From the NCBI GenBank assembly GCA_022793335.1, contig JAAWCQ010000009.1, positions 62,001 to 126,000 of the forward strand: DNA of 64,000 nucleotides. Direction: 5' to 3'. The position numbers were made by a program, and so were the translations under genes. Positions 25,601-33,057 of the stretch are shown in pieces; within the stretch, counting starts at the first letter, position 1; each line of letters opens with the position of its first letter. The notes under the pieces are model-generated. The model was not told the DNA's origin, made no database searches, and was given only the letters and a program-made list of their open reading frames with translations. The DNA is from Clostridia bacterium. GTDB taxonomy: Bacteria > Bacillota > Clostridia > Christensenellales > UBA1242.

Positions 25601-28248
25601 AAAATGTCTATGATAAAAACGGAACAATCATCAAAACAGTCACTTACCACCTTGACCAACCATCCTCAAAATTCTATGAGGAAGAGAAATTGGACGAAAA
25701 AGGCAAAACTAAAGCCCAAATCAACCCTCTCGGCGAAGAAACCGATACTTTCGACTATCAATCAGGCACAGGCATTATCACCTCTCAAACCGACGAAAAT
25801 GGCGTTAAAACAGCCTTCGGCTATGACGACAATGACCGCATAATCGAAAAGTCAATCACTGTTAACGGAATTGAAAACACAAACACATATGGCTACACCC
25901 TCGATTACCTCACCAGCCTTAAACATAACAACTTCGCAATCGACTATAACTATGACGGCAAGGGCAGAATTTCAAGTGTTAAACTCGCAAATAGACAATA
26001 CCTCAATAAATCCTACTCAAAAGGCGAATTTGATGACACTATTGAAACCACCACCCTCGCTTCCGGCGAAATATACAAAAATGTGTTCAATAAAGATGGC
26101 AAACTGACTGATGTCTATTACAAAAGGTCAGCTTCAGCAAATGAAGAGCTTATTGCACAGAATATCTATGACATATACGGCAACCTCGTATTCAAAAAAG
26201 ACTACACTCAAGGGCCAGCCCTTCATAAATACTACATAGATAATTTCGGCAATACCTATCTCAGCGAAACCTCTCAAAACGGACAAACTGTAAAAGTGCA
26301 AAACACTTTTGACGCCTCTCATGACAAAATTACCAAAACGCAAATCTCAATAGGAAACAAAACGCAAACTTATTCCTATTCTTATGACCTTACCCCAGAC
26401 AAACGCCCAATCGCAATCACTCTGCCAAACAACCTCACTCAAAACCTGTCTTATGACAACCTCGGCAGAATTTCTTCCCTCTCATGCGGAAACTTTTCAA
26501 AACATTTCTCATATCTTAAAAGTGGAGACCACACCTCAAATCTTACCTCTCTTCTCCAGTTTGCTCATAACGGAAAAACTACCGACAATCTTAGATATTG
26601 CTATGACAAAAAAGGAAATATCTCAGAAATTCGTCAAAACAATCTCCTTCTTGCTCGCTTCCAATATGACGCTCTGTCAAGAATTGTAAGAGAAGACAAT
26701 AAGGCTCTCGAAAAAACTTTCACCTTCTCTTATGACGCAGGTGGAAATATAACCCAAAAGAAAGAATACCCTTTCACTCTCATCGAAAACCTTGACACCC
26801 TCGATGCTTCCCTCTTCAACTACTCTTACTCGTCTACAGGCTGGAAAGACCAACTTCTTTCTTTCAATGGTCAACCTTTTGCCTATGACCTTCTTGGAAA
26901 CCCTACCCTCTATAGAGGCAAAAACCTTACATGGTCTCACGCAAGACAACTTGACCGCTTTGCTAATATAGCCGATTATAAATATAACGCTGACGGCATC
27001 AGAACAAGCAAAGTCGTTCATACAAACAACCTTGATTTTGCCACCTCTTCTCAAGACAGCTCTTTCGAAACTAAGTTTATCTTGAATGGAAACAAAATCA
27101 TCAGCCAAATCGACCCTTGCAATACCCTCACCTTCCACTACGGAGCAGATGGCTTAACAGGCTTCCATATTAAAAGCGAAAATGCAACTTATAAAGGCCA
27201 ACCACTTGATCATGACTTCATTTATCAGAAAAATGCACAAAATGACATAATCGGCATTTATTCGACAAATGGTGACAAGGTGATAGAATATGCTTATGAC
27301 GCCTTTGGAAGTATTTTTGTAAAAAATTCGGAATTTTGTAAAAAAATCGTTGACAACGAGATTTCAAGCCATTACAATGATACTAGCGATATCAATTTAT
27401 TCATTGCATTGAAGAATCCGTTCCGCTATAGATCATATTATTATGACTTTGAGACAAACCTTTATTATCTCAACAGCCGATACTATGATCCAGAGACAGG
27501 CAGATTTGTAAATGCCGATGATATTGCAATCTTAAACAGTACAAAAGAAGTCTTGAATGGCTTAAACCTTTATGCTTATTGTTTAAATAACCCTATAAAT
27601 TCTACTGACGATAATGGAGACATGCCAAACTGGCTCAAATGGCTGATTGGTGGTTTTATAATCCTAGCTGCAGCCGTTATAACCATAGTTTCTGCAGGTT
27701 TAGCTGGTATTGGTATAGGTGCCGCCTTCATGGGAGCCTTAGGTTTTGGATCCGCTGTTGGTGGTTTTACTGGATTTATGGCTGGCGTTACTGTCGGTGC
27801 AACAATAGGTGGTGTTATAGGAATAATAAGCGGTGGTATAACTAGCTTTATATCTGGCGAAAATATTTGGGATGGAATGTCAGATGGATTTTTATGGGGA
27901 GCTGGTTCAGGTGCAATCTCAGGCGGTTTTAGTACCTTTAAATTTGGCGGTTTTGGCGATATTCTTAATAAATATACAAACAAACCTATTGGAAATAAGA
28001 TACATATAATCGGCCAAAGCATCATTTCTATGACTACCTACTTTGCACACTCTACCGCAAATGGAGAACAAATAACTCCTTTTGGTACCGCTTTATCCAT
28101 TTTTAATGGTGTAGTTGGCGGTTTAATGTACCACGCAAATTATAAAACACAATTGGCACTTACACTACTATATGAAATAATTATTATAGCGACAGAAGGT
28201 TTAAAAGAATTTCTTAAAAACAGAAGAATAAAAACAGTTTTAATTTAA
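22663..28248 (+). CDS. Rhs/WapA-type YD-repeat protein with a hydrophobic Gly-rich C-terminus
   Basis: 1861 aa, a polymorphic-toxin carrier. Start after AAAAGGAGAACATT. The N-terminal ~200 residues lack a classical signal peptide. Numerous YD repeats (YDNLGRI, YDGKGRI, YDALSRI) from ~560 to ~1550 form the shell. The Rhs core (NPFRYRSYYYDFETNLYYLN, then RYYDPETGRFVNADD) lies at ~1583-1620. The ~220-residue tip is Gly-rich and hydrophobic (~1640-1720), then DGFLWGAGSGAISGG, with no nuclease motif visible, suggesting a membrane-active or truncated toxin. The centre of the gene is visibly richer in C than its surroundings, which supports transfer. Upstream lie phage-like regulators; downstream a possible immunity gene. 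Confidence 0.9.
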   Translation: MKTITINSQDFVTSTASTLEIKLSKLPKNIKVVDAMLNFKFASNPTFPARIDYYNSLAPSQCVWQNVDKVSSSTEYLLNISDELQDCLNKKADSIIFKTSTASTFQKSGELKISYITMSQYQNNGNSHSLDLGNAGSLSIDIGTQECHLSTQLLSSDNNPLSLSIEATYNENTPQNHQTLLPEGWNLNLQQFLIDNGSTDGRKTFTYIDGNMKEHIFEEKFYYYDENDKKQYLNDLNLLKIKPDGTFEAEISGKTYEIKQDFKNENGLSLVSSIKDIKGAELIDYEPEELANLRQQIKQLEENKTYYLDNQESLKNQIFMTCISKYVSGNSILRNYLIDEKNSADKELSYNETFAKIYGEKIYHSIIDENYKEFDQFFGENKLFAKNELNSLLNQLTHAAQYKFSDMPSGYDWSHNDETKHIITFEDISDHNENGQPYVKCTYGDTELLNFEITLKNYEKQYKNNSEKLDEIENLLKKYNHKLDLLEMQSPVHYLYDENNIIYGFGKTSNENLFRLILIGDVYENVIFISYDSFDSNKIASITDSGENNFVFDYEKDKLLSITDPRNRTVKFIYKNGNISQIIHPDKTTSNYYYTSNKLCVIVDQNGKGASITRTADQTILQGISILEKVENGKIFYKNGINYVDLHEKTPNFFNSYKIDDEKLTITRINNYTTSITDSKGRMATYLFDKFGKINMTYEGHFSEDEDDMSVKTSIFDYQNSSLSEKLSTLPYSENYLSDACFNNETIQEVPALYLGTDYCSNNTFAYTYKTCAKFHTINASSTTKTDTLHISNTMLAKLNSNQQSCPHKTFLLSGWAKANSLFIKTDETDTLPAYVTNRKFELSVNITYQDNSTQTLSKSFDWRNTDWQYTAIPIKLKNIAVKGLTCTFAYSNNDGAVSYTDLELKEADWEKVTYDNLDRIIKKETAHSSQVITYQYDGDSKSVSKEIITQDGKTFTTSYEYNPQGNLIRTIDYNKIVKENVYDKNGTIIKTVTYHLDQPSSKFYEEEKLDEKGKTKAQINPLGEETDTFDYQSGTGIITSQTDENGVKTAFGYDDNDRIIEKSITVNGIENTNTYGYTLDYLTSLKHNNFAIDYNYDGKGRISSVKLANRQYLNKSYSKGEFDDTIETTTLASGEIYKNVFNKDGKLTDVYYKRSASANEELIAQNIYDIYGNLVFKKDYTQGPALHKYYIDNFGNTYLSETSQNGQTVKVQNTFDASHDKITKTQISIGNKTQTYSYSYDLTPDKRPIAITLPNNLTQNLSYDNLGRISSLSCGNFSKHFSYLKSGDHTSNLTSLLQFAHNGKTTDNLRYCYDKKGNISEIRQNNLLLARFQYDALSRIVREDNKALEKTFTFSYDAGGNITQKKEYPFTLIENLDTLDASLFNYSYSSTGWKDQLLSFNGQPFAYDLLGNPTLYRGKNLTWSHARQLDRFANIADYKYNADGIRTSKVVHTNNLDFATSSQDSSFETKFILNGNKIISQIDPCNTLTFHYGADGLTGFHIKSENATYKGQPLDHDFIYQKNAQNDIIGIYSTNGDKVIEYAYDAFGSIFVKNSEFCKKIVDNEISSHYNDTSDINLFIALKNPFRYRSYYYDFETNLYYLNSRYYDPETGRFVNADDIAILNSTKEVLNGLNLYAYCLNNPINSTDDNGDMPNWLKWLIGGFIILAAAVITIVSAGLAGIGIGAAFMGALGFGSAVGGFTGFMAGVTVGATIGGVIGIISGGITSFISGENIWDGMSDGFLWGAGSGAISGGFSTFKFGGFGDILNKYTNKPIGNKIHIIGQSIISMTTYFAHSTANGEQITPFGTALSIFNGVVGGLMYHANYKTQLALTLLYEIIIIATEGLKEFLKNRRIKTVLI
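27331..27405 (+). repeat. Rhs hinge repeat, copy 1 (inside the Rhs gene)
   Basis: 75 bases encoding EFCKKIVDNEISSHYNDTSD and following residues, just before the Rhs core. It matches 29251-29325 at 73 of 75 positions. Confidence 0.9.
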
Positions 28249-28270
28249 TATTTTTATTGTGAAGGTTTTT

Positions 28271-28753
28271 ATGAAAAAAGCAAAATACATTACTGGCACA
28301 ATGTCTTATATCTGTTTTATAATTTTTATTATTATAAATGCAATTATTATATTATGTTTTAAAGAATTTTTGGCTGCGTTGCTAGTTTTCAGTTTCGCAA
28401 TTTTATTTACAATTCCTTTAATTATTTTTAGAAAGTTTTTTTTCAAAAAAATGCTACTTAATGAAACAGGCATTTATTTGAGTTATAAAAAAAAAGTATT
28501 GCGAGAAATTAAATGGGAAGATGTAAAAGATATTCAATATAGAGTTAGAGTTTTTATTCTTTCTGATAAACAATTATATACTGGCAATGAAAGATATAAA
28601 AACACCTTTGAAATAAATATTTTTACAAATTCAGAGTTTATAACAGAGTTTTACAAAAATGCATACAAAATTCCAGTGCCTATAAAAGAAATAGATAAAA
28701 TGCCAGACTATGTAATACATGGAATAAATAAATACAAAGACCATACAAAATAA
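28271..28753 (+). CDS. Putative immunity protein of the Rhs toxin (2 TM + beta-rich domain)
   Basis: 160 aa from ATG 28271, five bases after GAAGG; a GTG at 28259 in the same frame is less likely. Two hydrophobic segments (~8-60) are followed by a soluble part with alternating hydrophobic residues (LLNETGIYLSYKKKVLREIK onward) resembling the small PH-like domains of bacterial membrane proteins. It begins 23 bases after the Rhs stop, the classic position of an immunity gene, and ends at a strong terminator. A membrane location suits a membrane-acting toxin tip. The role is inferred from context. Confidence 0.65.
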   Translation: MKKAKYITGTMSYICFIIFIIINAIIILCFKEFLAALLVFSFAILFTIPLIIFRKFFFKKMLLNETGIYLSYKKKVLREIKWEDVKDIQYRVRVFILSDKQLYTGNERYKNTFEINIFTNSEFITEFYKNAYKIPVPIKEIDKMPDYVIHGINKYKDHTK

Positions 28754-29220
28754 CAAAAAGCGTTCAAAAAATGAACGCTTTTTTCATAAAAACTCATTTC
28801 ATTAAGTTACAAAAATCTCTTTATTTCGACAACTATAAGTCGAAACTTGACGAAAAATAAAATAAAAAGCTCTAAAATTTCACAATCTGTTAAATTTTTC
28901 ATAACCATACATTTTTCGACAATCTCTCACCCTATTTCAAAAACCGCCTTCATCTGTCGAATTTTAACCAATCCTAAAATCACCTTTTCACAAAACTACA
29001 TCTCTGTCGAAAAATAAAAGCTTAACCACCCTCCTAAGCCATGCTTTTCACAAAACGACAAATAAGAAAAACAAAACCACCTCAACCCCAGTTCTTTTTA
29101 TAAAACGACAATTGCCGAAAAGTGAAATCTCCCACCTTGACCCACTCATCCTAATTTCACAAAAAAACATATTCCGACACTCCCCCCTGCCCAATTTCCG
29201 CTTTTCGTCATTATTCGACA
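28747..29220 (+). repeat. Noncoding repeat unit A (TTTCGACA/TGTCGAAA-rich)
   Basis: About 475 bases, aligned with unit B at 29597-30130. It begins with the terminator at 28755, continues with TCATTAAGTTAC and TTTCACAATCTGTTAAATTT, and carries many TTTCGACAA or TGTCGAA motifs (for example 28824, 28914, 28955, 29005) plus TTTCACAAAA-type sub-repeats at about 28985, 29046, 29094 and 29155. No gene is seen in it. Confidence 0.8.
28755..28784 (+). terminator. Terminator of the putative immunity gene
   Basis: AAAAAGCGTTCA with TGAACGCTTTTTT, a 12-bp perfect stem with a T-run. Confidence 0.92.
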
Positions 29221-29250
29221 CTACCACCCCACACAAACTAAGAAAACCAA

Positions 29251-29622
29251 GAATTTTGTAAAAAATTCGTTGACAACGAGATTTCAAGCCATTACAATGA
29301 TACTAGCGATATCGATTTATTCATTACCAAAATAAATTCTACTAAATTTTGTATTACAAAACAAAAGTTAAAAAAATTTTCAATTCTTAAAAGAGATATT
29401 ATGATTGTATTAAACTTTATATGTTATTGTTTTATATGCTTATTTGATACTATACTAACAGCATCAGGTAATAGACCAGAACATTTTACAAATATAGAAG
29501 CTTTAATAGGAATATTGACTTTGTTATTTATTGTTATGTTTTCAACTTTAATAATCTTTCTTATTAAAAAGTTAATACAGCATATTAAAAATAAAAAAAA
29601 TAACAAAAAGCGTTCAAAATGA
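29251..29622 (+). pseudogene. Rhs hinge remnant fused in frame to a small two-helix protein
   Basis: Bases 29251-29325 copy the Rhs hinge (73/75) in the Rhs reading frame. The frame stays open through 29401, where an ATG begins a 73-codon stretch with two hydrophobic helices (~1-20 and ~32-55), to TGA 29622. Upstream in frame is TAA at 29239 and no start codon. The last codons lie in the 5' arm of the terminator at 29605, so the original stop seems lost. This looks like the decayed end of a former Rhs-type cassette. The piece from 29401 could still be translated, but I see no SD. Confidence 0.6.
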
Positions 29623-30130
29623 ACGCTTTTTTCATAAAAATCTATTTCATTAAGTTACGAAAATCTCTTTATTTCGACAACCACAAGTCGAAAACTGCCG
29701 AAAAATGAAATAAAAACCTCTAAAATTTCACAATCTGTTAAATTTTTCATAACCATACATTTTTCGACAACTTTCCCTTATTTCAAAAACCGCCTTCATC
29801 TGTCGAATATTAACCAACTCTTTCACATCATCTCTTTCATTTTTCGACAATCACAACTATTTCCACAAAACAACAAGCTTTGTCGAAAAAATAAATCCCT
29901 ACCCTCTCCTCTATCAAACCAATTTCATAAACCGACATTTTAAGTCGATTTTTAAAAATCAACCAAAACTTAACACATACAACAATACATCAGTCTTATC
30001 ATAAAACAACAATTGCCGAAAAGTGAAAACTACTCCCCTCGCTTCGCCTTAATTTAATTTCACAAAATAATATATTCCCATACACAGTCTAGTTTGATTT
30101 TCACTTTTCGCCACAATATGACACAACTAA
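29597..30130 (+). repeat. Noncoding repeat unit B, second copy of unit A
   Basis: It reproduces unit A from the terminator (29605-29632) through TCATTAAGTTACGAAAATC, TTTCACAATCTGTTAAATTT, CCGCCTTCATCTGTCGAA and ATTGCCGAAAAGTGAAA, with small insertions. A third partial copy, matching 28846-28915, lies at 30232-30306. No gene is seen in it. Confidence 0.8.
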
Positions 30131-30231
30131 CCAAGCAAATTTGAGAAACCTCAAAGAAATAAATATTTCATAAAATAAATAAAAATACTAGATTGATTTC
30201 TAGTCTTTTTAATCATATTATCATGACAGAA

Positions 30232-30306
30232 TTTGTCGAAAAATAAAATAAAAGCTTTGAAATTTCACAAACTGTTAAGTTTTTTTATAACCAGTTTATA
30301 TTTTTG
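30232..30306 (+). repeat. Partial third copy of the noncoding repeat
   Basis: TTTGTCGAAAAATAAAATAA, then TTTCACAAACTGTTAAG and TTATAACCAG, align with 28846-28915 and 29695-29764 with scattered changes. Confidence 0.7.
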
Positions 30307-30375
30307 TAAAATATTTTACAAAATTTATATTTTTTGTAAAATTTTGTTGACATTACTTTTCTTCATATATAAAAT
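30302..30375 (+). promoter_or_regulatory. Promoter and palindromic operator of the gene at 30459
   Basis: A perfect 22-bp palindrome, TTTTGTAAAAT followed by ATTTTACAAAA (30302-30323), is followed by another TTTTGTAAAA (30332-30341) and then TTGACA (30347-30352), a 17-bp spacer and TAAAAT (30370-30375). The same half-site is repeated before the gene at 31107. Confidence 0.7.
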
Positions 30376-30458
30376 TATACATGTTGTGTTTAAATTAGTC
30401 ATTTAATGATAAGCAAAAAGTGTTTATTTATATGACAATTTCGCTGAAGAGGTAATGT

Positions 30459-30914
30459 ATGAAATTTTGTAGATATTCAATGAAAAGTTATATTATGGAA
30501 AAGACTAAAAAGCAGAGAATTGCCATTTATATAGCATATACTTTCGCTGCGTTGGCTTTAATCTTCACTATAATATTAAATTGTTTCAGATATAAAGGTT
30601 TTATTTATTTTTTAAGTCTATTGATTATCATCATCGCTTTTGTTTTAATAATATTTTCTATATATAAACCAAAAGGGATTTTAATATATGTACCAAGTGG
30701 AACAAAAATAAACATGACAAGTAATGAATATGTAACCGTCAAAAGATATCATGGAGCCATCTTCAAAGACAAGAATTTGACAAAGATCGTTGGTGACTGG
30801 TATTTATTTAGTTTTAAAAGTGACATAGTTGACTATCTGCCCTATTCAAAGGATCTGAAAATCTTATTCGATGCAGAAGAATATGAAGAAATTTTTAAAG
30901 AATATCTTCAGTGA
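30459..30914 (+). CDS. Small two-helix membrane protein, possible orphan immunity protein
   Basis: 151 aa. Start after GAAGAGG with six-base spacing. Two hydrophobic segments (~20-70) are followed by a soluble beta-rich part (GILIYVPSGTKINMTSNEYV onward). The topology is the same as the 160-aa protein after the Rhs gene, although sequence similarity by eye is slight. It lies after the Rhs remnant and noncoding repeats, where orphan immunity genes accumulate. It has its own strong promoter with a palindromic operator. Function inferred only from place and topology. Confidence 0.6.
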   Translation: MKFCRYSMKSYIMEKTKKQRIAIYIAYTFAALALIFTIILNCFRYKGFIYFLSLLIIIIAFVLIIFSIYKPKGILIYVPSGTKINMTSNEYVTVKRYHGAIFKDKNLTKIVGDWYLFSFKSDIVDYLPYSKDLKILFDAEEYEEIFKEYLQ

Positions 30915-31035
30915 TAGATTTGTTGTAATAGCTTAACTAAAAAACCTTTCTTTTCAGCTTAATTTTTATTAGTAGTTTTATTAAAAAATTAAAATTCGAC
31001 AAATTATGACAATAAAAAATCAGACAATTGCACTA

Positions 31036-31099
31036 TTTTGTAAAATATTGTAAAATTTTGTAAAAAATTCATTGACTTATTTTCTAATATAATTACAAT
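31036..31099 (+). promoter_or_regulatory. Promoter with TTTTGTAAAAT direct repeats (leaderless start)
   Basis: TTTTGTAAAAT at 31036-31046, TTGTAAAAT at 31048-31056 and TTTTGTAAAA at 31056-31065 precede TTGACT (31072-31077), a 16-bp spacer and TACAAT (31094-31099). ATG 31107 is seven bases further and has no SD. Confidence 0.65.
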
Positions 31100-31106
31100 A
31101 AAATAT

Positions 31107-31448
31107 ATGAAAAAGACAGCCATTTTCGAATTAAGTCAAAATGAGAAGCTTATACTTGAAGCATTAAATAATTTAAAGCTTCCTGAAGAGATAATCAACA
31201 GTGAAAATCCATGCGAATGCGGAAAAGATTTGATGGTTTTCTATGAAGAAATCTTAGAGATGAGTGAAAGATTGAAAAGCAGCAAAAAGTTGTATTACTC
31301 TTTAATATTTGATGAAGATTATCTTAAGGCTTTAAATAACCTTATGCGTGAAAAAGAAAATGATATTTCAATCTTTGCAAGCATCAATTTCCTTGCACTT
31401 AAGCTTATCAAGCAAGTCTACAAACAACAAAATTCCATAAATTCATAA
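31107..31448 (+). CDS. Uncharacterised small helical protein
   Basis: 113 aa, not recognised. Mostly amphipathic helices (ELSQNEKLILEALNNLKLPE and ERLKSSKKLYYSLIF), with one CxC-like pair (NPCECGKD, ~34-41). No membrane segment. The mRNA appears leaderless. It shares the TTTTGTAAAAT element with the gene at 30459, suggesting common control within the island. The terminator at 31447 follows directly. Confidence 0.6.
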   Translation: MKKTAIFELSQNEKLILEALNNLKLPEEIINSENPCECGKDLMVFYEEILEMSERLKSSKKLYYSLIFDEDYLKALNNLMREKENDISIFASINFLALKLIKQVYKQQNSINS

Positions 31449-31476
31449 AAAATCCCCTAAAACATGGGGATTTTTT
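31447..31476. terminator. Bidirectional terminator
   Basis: AAAAAATCCCC (31447-31457) pairs with GGGGATTTTTT (31466-31476), serving convergent genes 31107 and 31475. Confidence 0.92.
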
Positions 31477-32101
31477 ATTTATTTAAAGATTTTAAAGAAT
31501 CTAATTGCGATTTGTTGATTTCTATTTCTGTAATCAACTTTGATTTTTGGCTTGATAATTCTTCCAATTGTTTATCAATATTTTCTGTTGCAGGCAAATC
31601 TTGTATTGTATTGTTTTGGAGCAATTTTGCTCGCAAACTAAGCAGTCCTTCGATTTTTTCGGCAAGGTCATTTAAAGTTTTTTCATCAACTTTTAATGCT
31701 TTGGATATTGATTTTATATTATTTTTGACAATTTTCACTGCTTCTTTGCTTAAATCTTGAGAATTTTCTTTTTTTACACCTTTAATGAGAATTATCACTC
31801 TTGAATAGAACGCATATATCCCCACCGCAAGTATGTAAGCGCTTATTGAAGTATCAATTGCGGCAAGATTGCACCATTGTTTTTCCGCAATTCCAAAATA
31901 CAAAAGGCTGAATATAAAAGAAAGTAGCATTGGAATAAAAACAATAACAGTATTGATTGCCTTTCGCTTTTTTTCATCCAATTTGGCAGTGGCCTTTTTT
32001 ATCGGCCATTTAAGTAGCATAGTAAATCCAAACACCAATATTGCAATGACTGCAGCCTGCCAAGTCAAGCCTCTTAAATTCGCTAAAATTTCACCTTCCA
32101 T
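31475..32101 (-). CDS. Membrane protein with a C-terminal coiled coil
   Basis: 208 aa. Hydrophobic segments at ~13-32, ~46-70 and ~80-105, then a long charged helical region (~108-208, including IVKNNIKSISKALKVDEKTL and DKQLEELSSQKSKLITEIEI) likely to form a coiled coil. AGGAGGG lies five bases before the ATG. Family not recognised; the three-helix-plus-coil plan occurs in phage holin-like and envelope scaffold proteins. It is the last gene inside the bracketing inverted repeat. Confidence 0.6.
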   Translation of the reverse strand: MEGEILANLRGLTWQAAVIAILVFGFTMLLKWPIKKATAKLDEKKRKAINTVIVFIPMLLSFIFSLLYFGIAEKQWCNLAAIDTSISAYILAVGIYAFYSRVIILIKGVKKENSQDLSKEAVKIVKNNIKSISKALKVDEKTLNDLAEKIEGLLSLRAKLLQNNTIQDLPATENIDKQLEELSSQKSKLITEIEINKSQLDSLKSLNK

Positions 32102-32184
32102 AACACCCTCCTTAAACTTGAAATTTTATTTCAATTTCATTATAACTTCTTATTTTTCTAATGCTTTCCAACTTTGGATAATAA

Positions 32185-32201
32185 TTGCTAACAGCTGCTA
32201 A
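32185..32201 (-). repeat. Right member of the 17-bp inverted repeat bracketing the Rhs island
   Basis: TTGCTAACAGCTGCTAA; its reverse complement matches 22578-22594 at 15 of 17 positions. Confidence 0.4.
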
Positions 32202-32321
32202 CAATCAAAACATTATAACTTTCTCTTAGCTGTTGTCGTATGGATTTTTTACAACAAAAAAACTAAACATTAAAGTTTAGCTTTTTATAAAAATATTAAG
32301 ATCTTTTAAAAACAAATTACA

Positions 32322-32876
32322 TTATAAATTTTTTAAGTAATCTGCAAGTTTTGCATATCCATCCATATTCCATAATGGCCACCTTTCTTCATCAGGAAAA
32401 CAGCCCAAAGTTTGAGATTGCCCTTTTGGAATAAATATAAAGTCCCAGCTCCAGCCATACTGTCCCTGCTTTTCAAAAGCTATCTCACCTTCTGTAATTG
32501 AAAGAAAACATAGGGGCTCTTTTCCATATTCACAATAGGCAAGGCATTCGACAAATCTTGCTTTTCTATTTTCCTTTCCTTCCATCAGTTTTAAAATTCC
32601 AGCTTCGCCAATGGTATCATCTGCATAATGCGTATAAACACCTGGGAAACCACCCAAGGCATCAATAAAAAATCCCGTATCATTTTTTAATACATCACAC
32701 TTCAGTCTCTCACTTGCTTCTTTTGCTGAATACTTAGCAACTTCTTCAACGCTGTCTGCTTGAATTTCTGTAGTCTCAAGTTTTACATTTTCTATTTCAA
32801 AACCAAGTGGCTCTAAAAACTTTTTTGCACTTGCAAGTTTTGCCCAGTTTCCTGTAACATAAATAATTTTCTTCAT
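32322..32876 (-). CDS. RdgB/Ham1-type non-canonical purine NTP pyrophosphatase
   Basis: Hydrolyses ITP, dITP or XTP to monophosphates to clean the nucleotide pool. 184 aa from ATG 32876, behind an AGGAAG SD; an in-frame ATG at 32918 was rejected. VTGNWAKLASAKKFLEPLGF matches the family's TxNxxKxxE phosphate-binding segment, NDTGFFIDALGGFPGVYTHY the D(T/S)G-FPG motif, and FIPKGQSQTLGCFPDEER the C-terminal substrate motif. It is divergent from CysK-like 33058. The final segment deviates from canonical RdgB (no SHR), so specificity is uncertain. Confidence 0.85.
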   Translation of the reverse strand: MKKIIYVTGNWAKLASAKKFLEPLGFEIENVKLETTEIQADSVEEVAKYSAKEASERLKCDVLKNDTGFFIDALGGFPGVYTHYADDTIGEAGILKLMEGKENRKARFVECLAYCEYGKEPLCFLSITEGEIAFEKQGQYGWSWDFIFIPKGQSQTLGCFPDEERWPLWNMDGYAKLADYLKNL

Positions 32877-33007
32877 AACATTCTTCCTAGCTTTTATTTT
32901 AAAATGCTTAAAAAACAAAAAATCTTTACTTTTTTAATGTTTATTGATATCTTTTCAATCAACATAACAATTATAACATATTTATTTAGAAAATCATAAC
33001 AACTTCG

Positions 33008-33037
33008 TTGATTTTTAATCGCGGTTTTGCATATACT
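33008..33037 (+). promoter_or_regulatory. Promoter of the cysteine synthase-like gene
   Basis: TTGATT (33008-33013), 18-bp spacer, TATACT (33032-33037), then AAGGAT before ATG 33058. Confidence 0.5.
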
Positions 33038-33057
33038 TTTTTTATAAGGATATTACT

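Noticed and set aside
28747..30306. Possible CRISPR array in the TTTCGACA-rich repeats
   Set aside because: Repeats are short, change orientation and drift; spacing is irregular, there are no identical direct repeats of 25-40 bp and no cas genes.
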